NCBI GenBank assembly: GCA_963682175.1
Contig: OY821774.1
Coordinates: forward strand, 44,468,201-44,532,200
Reading direction: 5' to 3'
DNA length: 64,000 nucleotides
Origin: Triglochin maritima
Lineage: Eukaryota; Streptophyta; Magnoliopsida; Alismatales; Juncaginaceae
The notes under the pieces: generated by a model
Database searches by the model: none
Told to the model about the DNA's origin: nothing
The model's input: the letters and a program-made list of their open reading frames with translations, nothing else
Shown here: piece after piece, positions 59,201 to 64,000 of the stretch
Position numbering within the stretch: the first letter of the stretch is position 1
How the letters are laid out: the number at the start of each line of letters is the position of its first letter
Position numbers and translations under genes: made by a program

Positions 59201-62200
59201 CCGGACAGAAAAATGGAGAGAGAGTGAGAGAGAGCAAGTAAGGGAGAGAGAGAGAAAACCCAACTTAAATACTCTACCCCCAACACCTCACCCTCACCCT
59301 ACACCATACTCCTACACTCCAACCCATACCTCCATAATCACCAATTAAACCCTAAACCGGGTTAGGGACATAACACATAGACTGAGGTGAAAAACAATGA
59401 ACATATAAGAAAAATATTGCTATCTTATTTGCAAGATCCATCTATCAAGGTATTAATAGTTCTAAACAAATTTGCATAACACGCATTCCATGAATTAGCA
59501 AATTTATTTTTCCGAGTCAATATATTAACGTTGGAGTGTCATGGAGTCAATACCCAGGAAAACTACTTGGATATGTAGTATACTTTTAGATTTGGATTCA
59601 AATTATTCTTATTTTACCAATCAATACAGACTAATTTCAGATCATGATTAATGTCGATTGATGTTAATTTTTGAAGGTTCCAATGGGTACAAGTTGAAAC
59701 ATATTGTTACAGAACAAGACAACAAGTTACGAGCCGGAGACCCATTTTACAAAGGACATCCAACAACGACCTTCGTCGACATCTACGCGTCCCAGAAGGA
59801 GCTCTACCTAGGCAAAAAGTGCCAGAATTTCGACACCCGATCCCAGAACCCCTGGCAATTCTGGATGATCATGTTGAAGAACGGTAACATGGACACAACC
59901 ATCGCACCATGCCCTCGAAACGGTATAAAAACACGACCTCCGATCACGGATAGAACCTTCCCTTGCTTTGGCAAGGGATGCATGAACCAACCTTTGGTCT
60001 ACCACAACTACACTACTATTGTGGAGAACACAAAGATGAGGGGTGGTTTCTATGGAAGCTATGACTTGGATGCAAATAGAAATAACATTGAGGGAAAGAA
60101 GAATATTTCTTTGTATTTTGTGAGGTGGGAGAAGGAGATTGGGAAGGGTGGGTGGTCATTCCACCATTACTTGAGGACATCATGGAAGTATCCTTGGCTT
60201 ATGCTTTACTTTAGGGCTGATGCCACTAAAGGTTTCTCTGGTGGATATCACTATGGAACAAGAGGGATGTCAAGGATTGTAAGTTTCTCTTTACCTTATG
60301 GTCTAGTTATTGATTTGTTTGTTTGTTTTGTTTTGTTTTGTTTTTTGCATGCATAAGTGGAAGTTTTGTTATTCAAATTGGTTGCTTAATTGGTGGAGGT
60401 TCCCATGAAAAGACCATCAAATCAAATTCTGTATGCATGTATATATAGTTGATCACCTCACAAGATATCGACTGCATGCATGCACATGACCTTGTTATCA
60501 ATTTAATTATCGTCAAACTCGTTAATTAGTTTCTCTACCAATCCACGTCGCATTCTAAATTCAAAGGTGCATTTAGCCTAAACTCTTAGAATAGTAAATA
60601 TACTAGTTTAACTCCATTATGCTTATGCATTGATGAATTCCTAAGAGTTATCAATTTTCGAAACGCATTGACCTCGAGGACTACAAGGAAAGAAGTGATT
60701 AGTCGTTGTATTTTTATTTTTTTTGAAAGCTGGTATATATTTAATGAAAACCTATATTCTTAATAAACAGTATCTACAAAAATCGATTAATCGGTGTATT
60801 AGAAGAGTGGATGGGTGGAGGAGGGAAGGAAACTAATTTCTTAGCTCTATAAAAAAAACTTAAAAAATGAATAATCTACTGCGTTGTGGCCGATGGGTGA
60901 AACTTGATGGAATTAAAATGGAAGGGGGCAATTGAAAAACAAGAGGCAATTTACCATTTCTATCAAATGCACAACCAACATGTATACAATATATACATCA
61001 CCTCCCTAACACTCCACATGATTGTGCTGACACAAGACTTAGTGGCACTTAATGGCCCTTCTAACATCCTTTCCATCTCAAATGATTTGTCATCTCAAGC
61101 ACCATGGAAAAGATATACAAAATTAAAAGGCCACGATGCAATCTTTTTTAGATTTTAATCATGTCAAATTGTATGTCAATTAAGGAAACACACAATGTAC
61201 ATAAAATTATTGTCTTAGAGAATTAACAGACCATTAACACAACAGGTACCAGAGTCTCCGAACTTCAAAGTAAAACTACACTTAACCATCCACCAATCTG
61301 GCGGACCAAACAGCCAATTCTACCTTCTCGACCTTGGTGGCTGCTGGAAAAACACCGCCGCCCACTGCGACGGGGACGTCACAACCGATGTCACTCGCTA
61401 CACCGAAATGATCCTAAACCCTGATACCATCCCTTGGTGTCGCCCAGACAACCTTCAAGTGTGTCCTCCGTACCACACCTTCTCCAATAACACCAGAGTA
61501 CACAGAAACGACACGAAAAAATTTCCGTATGATGCTTACCATGTGTATTGCTCCCCTGGAAACGCGAAGTTTCTAGAGGAGCCATACAATTTATGCGATC
61601 CGTATTCGAACCCGCAACCGCAGGAGATTATTCAGATTTTGCCGCATGAGGTTTGGGGGGAGTACGGTTTTCCAACGACAAAGGGACAAGGGTGGATTGG
61701 GGATCCAAGGACTTGGGAGCTTCATGCCGGGAGGTTGTCCCAATCACTATATTTCTATCAGGTATCTTTGCTTTCCTACATTTTTTATTCACATCCTATT
61801 GGAACAAGGAAACAAAAAAATGCGAGTAATTCAAAATAATTATGGACTTTGTTAATCATTTTGATGAAGAAAAATACAACTTTACCTTTTGTTTCGTAAA
61901 TTTTTCTACTTTAAATCTCAACATACGATGAGGATGTACGTACTCCTAAAGAACTCAATTCACAATTGTAGTTATTCCAACTCGAAAATCTAACAACATA
62001 ACTAACCTCACTTGTTAAAACCAAACCAAACCAAACCAAACCCCCACCCCTAAGCCTTCACTTCAAAGTTCAAACTTTAAAAGTCGGTTTCGAAATTCAA
62101 TTAATGGTGATTATTATTCTCTCGAAATATGTGGCGTAGGATCCAGGAACTCCACCAGTGAGAAGACGGTGGCCGTCAGTGGACGTGGGGACAGAGATCT

Positions 62201-62274
62201 ACCTTGACCCAGACCAAGTCGCAGAGTGGACATTATCTGATTTTGATGTTTTGGTTCCAAAACATATTCACTAA
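50239..62274 (+). CDS. Secreted plant protein of unknown function (DUF7705-like)
   Basis: Four exons, 50239-50455, 59677-60278, 61246-61761 and 62140-62274, join in phase to 489 residues. ATG 50239 is preferred: it gives a signal peptide ([20 protein letters not shown]), and the upstream in-frame ATG at 50194 lies before a likely acceptor (TTGTTATAG). The mature protein begins [20 protein letters not shown]. It contains [57 protein letters not shown], a Cys-rich [27 protein letters not shown] and a final [13 protein letters not shown] recall this as a widespread plant-only family now named DUF7705; the name is from memory. Function is unknown. Many Cys and Asn-X-Ser/Thr sites (HNYTT, KNISL, NNTR, RNDT) fit an extracellular glycoprotein. 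Intron 1 is 9,221 bp because a gypsy element is inserted; without it the intron would be about 390 bp. Confidence 0.88.
50553..52662 (-). repeat. 3' LTR of gypsy element
   Basis: On the minus strand it starts TGTTATGTCCCTAACCCGG and ends GGGACGTTACA. A TATA-like TATTTAAG (complement of 52551-52558) lies about 105 bp from the sense 5' end, so U3 is short and most of the LTR is transcribed leader. The palindrome array spans 51722-52252. Open frames at 50685-51032, 51297-51845 and 52185-52652 recur in the other LTR and are not genes. Confidence 0.93.
51722..52252. repeat. CGGTCGACCG palindrome array (3' LTR)
   Basis: About eighteen copies of the 10-bp palindrome CGGTCGACCG or close variants (CGGTCGAAC, CGTTCGACCG, CGGTCTACCG), spaced roughly 12-70 bp in otherwise unrelated sequence. 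About ten retain the central CGGTCGACCG or at least GGTCGACCG intact. The array lies 300-830 nt downstream of the TATA-like box in the sense direction, within the predicted leader RNA. Confidence 0.85.
52704..57113 (-). CDS. Gypsy gag-pol polyprotein, intact (1,469 aa)
   Basis: One uninterrupted frame encodes the element's structural and replication proteins. The gag core lies at about residues 70-200. A zinc knuckle pair lies at 259-293 ([27 protein letters not shown]). The aspartic protease has FDCGATHSF at about 358-366. RT has [22 protein letters not shown] and the FVDD box at about 693-696. RNase H begins [10 protein letters not shown] near 840. The integrase zinc finger ends CLVCQQVK near 1091-1098, followed by the DFVTGLPKT core region. 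A C-terminal chromodomain-like segment ([16 protein letters not shown]) lies near 1440. Gag and Pol are in a single frame, and the diverged chromodomain and long LTR fit the Tekay (Del) clade. Codons are GC-rich compared with the surrounding AT-rich intron. All key catalytic residues I can check are present. Confidence 0.95.
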   Translation of the reverse strand: MAPRRVRSSPRDRDPSDDTSGAQWDRLGEFLERQAAQSAQSGVGAEHDRFMRQHPPTFDGRRAPEVAEDWVFRMEKIFRAIGVVPERMVELATYVFDGEAANWWRSTSTVLFDDRVDVSWEEFLEVFHEQYFPQHVRDQKREEFMSLEQKDMTLTSYISRFNALERYCPEICVTPEQRARKFVKGLRQPLRSRVINSMPRTLADAVKHATIIEQDQRECIQEARKAPVSTGSRVAGRGAGNPGKRPRFDGGGARQSGACTYCGRFHPGQECPRRTGACMGCGQMGHFVRDCPQRQGEPSRRPGPPAVGRGGGSRSVVAPGQSRRTGRVFTIQAEEARDSNTVVEGTLSVSGSVARVLFDCGATHSFISEKFAGELGRTPVLLTDVLEVSTPMGEVGTVGSFFPGTTVASGDHDFPADLVLLPMVDFDVILGMDWLSRYDVRVFCREKKILIPMEGLPDVLIRGARSRGGRLIVSAVKAQRLIQQGGRAFVATLVVPDRETRRLEDIEIVQEFPDVFPAEIPALPPHREIEFGIELVAGTTPQSKAPYRMAPAELTELKKQLQELMESGFIRPSVSPWGAPVLFVKKKDGSLRMCIDYRMLNKVTVRNRYPLPRIDDLFDQLQTARVFSKIDLRSGYHQLRIREADVQKTAFRTRYGHYEFLVMPFGLTNAPAAFMDLMNRTFQPYLDRFVVVFVDDILIYSPDREQHREHLRIVLGILRDQQLYAKYTKCEFWLDQVAFLGHIVSADGISVDPEKVEAVTQWRAPTSVTEIRSFVGLAGYYRRFIQDFSRLASPLTALTQKGVKFVWSQKCEDSFQELKRRLTTAPILTLPSGSGGYVIYSDASGIGLGCVLMQHGKVVAYASRQLKVHEKNYPTHDLELAAVVHALKTWRHYLYGEQFEVFTDHQSLKYLFSQKELNMRQRRWLEFIKDYDFTISYHPGKANSVADALSRKVEVSVASLCIQEWRLLEALSEWRPFTEGTEGAVIAGLRVEPQTVSRLVQAQQGDEELAGLLQLASRDGSDFSVGVDGGLRFRSRIWVPKSDGLRDDIMEEAHRARYTIHPGSTKMYKDLQRNFWWKGMKKDIAEFVERCLVCQQVKIEHQRPAGPMQCIELPEWKWEHVTMDFVTGLPKTRRFHDAIWVIVDRLTKSAHFLAIRTTLPLEGLAKLYVEEIVRLHGVPVSIISDRDPRFTSRFWGSLQQALGTRLRFSTAFHPQTDGQSERTIQTLEDMLRACTLDWAGHWDEHLPLIEFAYNNSYHSSIGMAPYEALYGRPCRSPVCWSDVGERQLVGPEIVQMYSEKVDVIRRRLATAQSRQKSYADRRRRELSFEVGDHVFLKISPARGVMRFGKKGKLSPRYVGPFEILDRVGEVAYRIALPPQFSGLHDVFHVSMLRKYVADPSHVIEIAVPEIQQDLSLEERPVEIVDRMDHQLRRRTIPMVKVRWQHHSEREATWEIEEDVRRQYPELFGE
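57231..57242 (-). other. Primer-binding site (tRNA-iMet) of gypsy element
   Basis: Minus-strand TGGTATCAGAGC complements the 3' end of plant initiator methionine tRNA. It lies three bases from the 5' LTR edge at 57246 and shows which LTR is the 5' one. Confidence 0.9.
57246..59375 (-). repeat. 5' LTR of gypsy element
   Basis: Nearly identical to 50553-52662. Differences seen are T for C near 57267 (CCCGAAATAG), C for T near 57466 (GCGCTCCG), T for G near 59042 (CACAATGG), and a 20-bp insertion in the GA-rich tract around 59235-59255. TATTTAAG is the complement of 59264-59271. Confidence 0.93.
58415..58945. repeat. CGGTCGACCG palindrome array (5' LTR)
   Basis: The same array as in the other LTR, unit for unit. 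Here it lies in the leader of the predicted genomic transcript, upstream of the primer-binding site. Confidence 0.85.
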
Positions 62275-63033
62275 GTTAACTAATTAAGTACATCTTTTTT
62301 TATTAACTACATGTAATACGAATTCTTATGGGCAATACGTACTCATTCATATCTACATTCATGTTGCAATTTGAATGTAGATCCAGGGTCATCAACTTTG
62401 TCATGAATAATTCCTTTAATATAACTTTAATTTCTATAACATAATTATATAAGAATTTGATTATTCTTATCCTGCTTTCTTTCTTTTTTTACTTATTCAA
62501 TGATGCATTCCTAATTACCCTCTGAATTCCGCTAAATGGGATAATTTCTTAGTATTTACTGAACTTTAAGTGATTAAAATTTATCTAAGAAAAGCAAGCA
62601 ACCGTGCGCGACCTAACGTAACCAAACACTCAACCCTAGTCAACGAGAACTCCTTGTATTTATTAGCATTTTTTTGTTATGGAAACATCAAACAATAAAC
62701 ATGCATCCCTTCAGCAATCAATTGTGGAATATATAAATATGAGGTGGGTGATAGGGTCTCTTGGGAGTGCCCATGGCCCTTTGTCCACCCTCTAGCTGTT
62801 CTGCCAACGAGCAGCCATGGCTTCCCCAAGCACATTGGGAGGGGGTGGTCGTGAGTTTTGGCAATAATTATATTGATACTTTCTTCTTGCACCATCCAAA
62901 TGTTGCTTTTAGCGAAATGATGGGTGGAAAATGGGGGACTTGTGGGAAACAAATTGCTTGAAACAGGATGGAATGTGGCAAATTTTGATGAGTTTGTTTG
63001 GCTTGCGCCACTTTGCAGTGTATTTGATGATAG
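62275..63033. other. 3' flank of secreted-protein gene
   Basis: Contains the probable 3' UTR. A GC-richer stretch at 62740-62960 has short open frames on both strands with no recognised similarity. Confidence 0.4.
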
Positions 63034-63211
63034 AAGGATTTGACATGCAGAATATTCATTATCATGTGAATGCTGAATATTTTATTATTTTGCAAACTAA
63101 TGTATTTTATCACTTCTGAGCGCACCAAATTCACGGAGTTTGTATGGCTTGCAAAATAATAAAATATTTAGCATTCACGGGATAATGAATATTCTGTCAA
63201 ATCCTTCTACC
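63034..63211. repeat. Near-perfect inverted repeat (foldback)
   Basis: The left arm (about 63034-63097) TAGAAGGATTTGACATGCAG...GAATATTTTATTATTTTGCAA pairs with the right arm (63146-63211) TTGCAAAATAATAAAATATT...AATATTCTGTCAAATCCTTCTA. The stem is about 60 bp with a few mismatches, and the loop is about 50 bp. The right arm runs into the LINE remnant below, so the left arm looks like an inverted duplication of the start of that fragment. Confidence 0.75.
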
Positions 63212-63426
63212 ATTTTCTATCTCATGGAGGCACAAAATTCAAACCATGGAAGCTAATTTGGCAAAATAAATGCCCTTCGAAGATCAAAATGTTCGTGTGG
63301 CTTGTCGTGAACAATAAAATATTAACATCTGATATTTTAATGAAAAAGTGGGTTCATGGTCCTAACCGATGTCTCTTATGGGAAATGGAGACTGAATTCG
63401 TCGAGCGCATATTTTGGACAGTGTAG
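63181..63426 (+). pseudogene. LINE zf-RVT (RT-associated zinc-binding) domain fragment
   Basis: An open frame without a start reads DNEYSVKSFYHFLSHGG, then PWKLIWQNKCPSKIKMFVW, LTSDILMKKW, NRCLLWEMETEFVERIFW and a TAG stop. This is the C-terminal zf-RVT region of a plant LINE ORF2, where the usual second CxxC Cys and the His are partly replaced (CLLWEMETEFVERIFW). Further LINE-like but broken sequence continues to about 63650. No RT core is present nearby, so it is a 3' remnant. Confidence 0.72.
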
Positions 63427-63764
63427 TTATCTTCCCTATGATTAATAAGATTATTGGTTCTCCTCATGCTATCTCAGCATCCCGCGAACCATACAACCTC
63501 TTGCATGCTCATGGATTGGTCTCTCGTTGCTTAGGGCATCATACATGGCAAACCCTCCTTTACTCCCACCTATGGACTACCTAGAAAACTAAGAATGATT
63601 GCATGTCTAGAGACATCACACCATTTTGTGAAGCTATGAGGCATGACCTTTCACTCAATGCAGGTCTTTGGGTCTCCAAGCTCCGGACCAACCACTATGT
63701 CAGCCTCCCATTGTATGAGCTTCTGACCAAGATCCGGGCAACTATTGGTGGTTGAACCCTCAAC

Positions 63765-64000
63765 TAGACTTGTCAAAATCAGACACGACACGATAAATTC
63801 GTGTGTGGATACAGATACACAATAACACGATAAGCATACACGACACGTTACACGAACCATTATCGTGTTGGGTTCGTGTATAAATGGTTCATACACGATA
63901 ACCCGATAACATAAACAATAATGTATTGTGTATCGGATATACACAATAGACATTATTGTACATGATACATGATTCTACACGATAGACACGATGAGCACGG
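63765..64000. mobile_element. hAT-like MITE, cut by window end
   Basis: It begins TAGACTTGTCAAAATCAGAC, resembling the TAGGGCTGTCAAA-type hAT terminus. It continues with dense subterminal ACACGATAA/TTATCGTGT and GACACGA repeats, characteristic of a common plant hAT MITE family. The right end lies beyond the window, so the target duplication cannot be checked. Confidence 0.5.

Larger units (their letters stand above)
50553..59375 (-). mobile_element. Full-length young Ty3/gypsy chromovirus (Tekay/Del-like)
   Basis: An 8,823-bp element flanked by a perfect 5-bp duplication CATAG (50548-50552 and 59376-59380). The LTRs are 50553-52662 (2,110 bp) and 57246-59375 (2,130 bp). I found only three substitutions and one 20-bp indel between them, so insertion is very recent. 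Both LTRs read TGTAAC...ATAACA on the plus strand. The primer-binding site for initiator Met tRNA is 57231-57242 (minus-strand TGGTATCAGAGC), three bases inside the 5' LTR. The single gag-pol ORF is 52704-57113. It lies in intron 1 of the secreted-protein gene, in antisense orientation. Structure and coding look complete, so it may be autonomous. Confidence 0.95.

Overview
This 64-kb window is nuclear DNA from a flowering plant, almost certainly a core eudicot; I cannot name the species. The evidence is intron-rich plant gene families with GT-AG introns, AT-rich spacers, and Ty3, Ty1, LINE, SINE, TRIM, hAT and Harbinger elements nested in and between genes. There are no bacterial operons, no CRISPR array and no RNA gene that I can support.

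Layout. (1) 67-12888, + strand: the 3' two thirds (861 residues) of a NAP1/NCKAP1 gene of the SCAR/WAVE actin-nucleation complex. Its introns hold two TRIM retrotransposon remnants and a decayed antisense LINE. (2) 13405-15909: a solo LTR with a 5-bp target duplication (AGAGC), carrying a nested hAT-type MITE with its own 8-bp duplication (AAGCCGGT). (3) 16803-18985: a PIF/Harbinger transposon with a broken transposase. (4) 19.1-21.0 kb: foldback sequences, including two GC-rich palindromic clusters. (5) 21622-21981, - strand: the last two exons of an unrecognised one-helix membrane protein. (6) 22391-26627: a decayed Ty1/copia element with an Au-like SINE inserted into its 3' LTR. (7) 27533-31700, - strand: a complete nine-exon DHHC protein S-acyltransferase (695 aa). 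(8) 35.34-36.68 kb: a truncated LTR of the same family as in (2). (9) 38290-40671, - strand: a complete six-exon MIKC MADS-box gene (202 aa). (10) 42694-43684, + strand: a two-exon small gene (92 aa), unrecognised. (11) 44178-48007, - strand: a complete five-exon peroxisomal 2,4-dienoyl-CoA reductase (297 aa, ending SKL). (12) 50239-62274, + strand: a four-exon secreted plant protein (489 aa, resembling the DUF7705 family). Its first intron is swollen to 9.2 kb by an intact, very young Ty3/gypsy chromovirus (50553-59375, antisense to the host gene). (13) 63.0-64.0 kb: a LINE remnant with a foldback, then an hAT-like MITE running off the end.

The host genes have unrelated jobs (actin regulation, protein palmitoylation, transcription, fatty-acid beta-oxidation, and an unknown secreted protein), so there is no cluster logic. 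The unifying story is the Ty3/gypsy LTR family, present as one full element, one solo LTR and one truncated LTR. Its unusually long LTR (about 2.1 kb) has a TATA box near its 5' end. The predicted transcript leader therefore carries a dense array of the 10-bp palindrome CGGTCGACCG and its variants, and this array is preserved in every copy. It is the most unusual signal in the window.

Exon boundaries were derived by hand from GT/AG sites, reading-frame continuity and remembered family sequence. They are predictions without transcript support.
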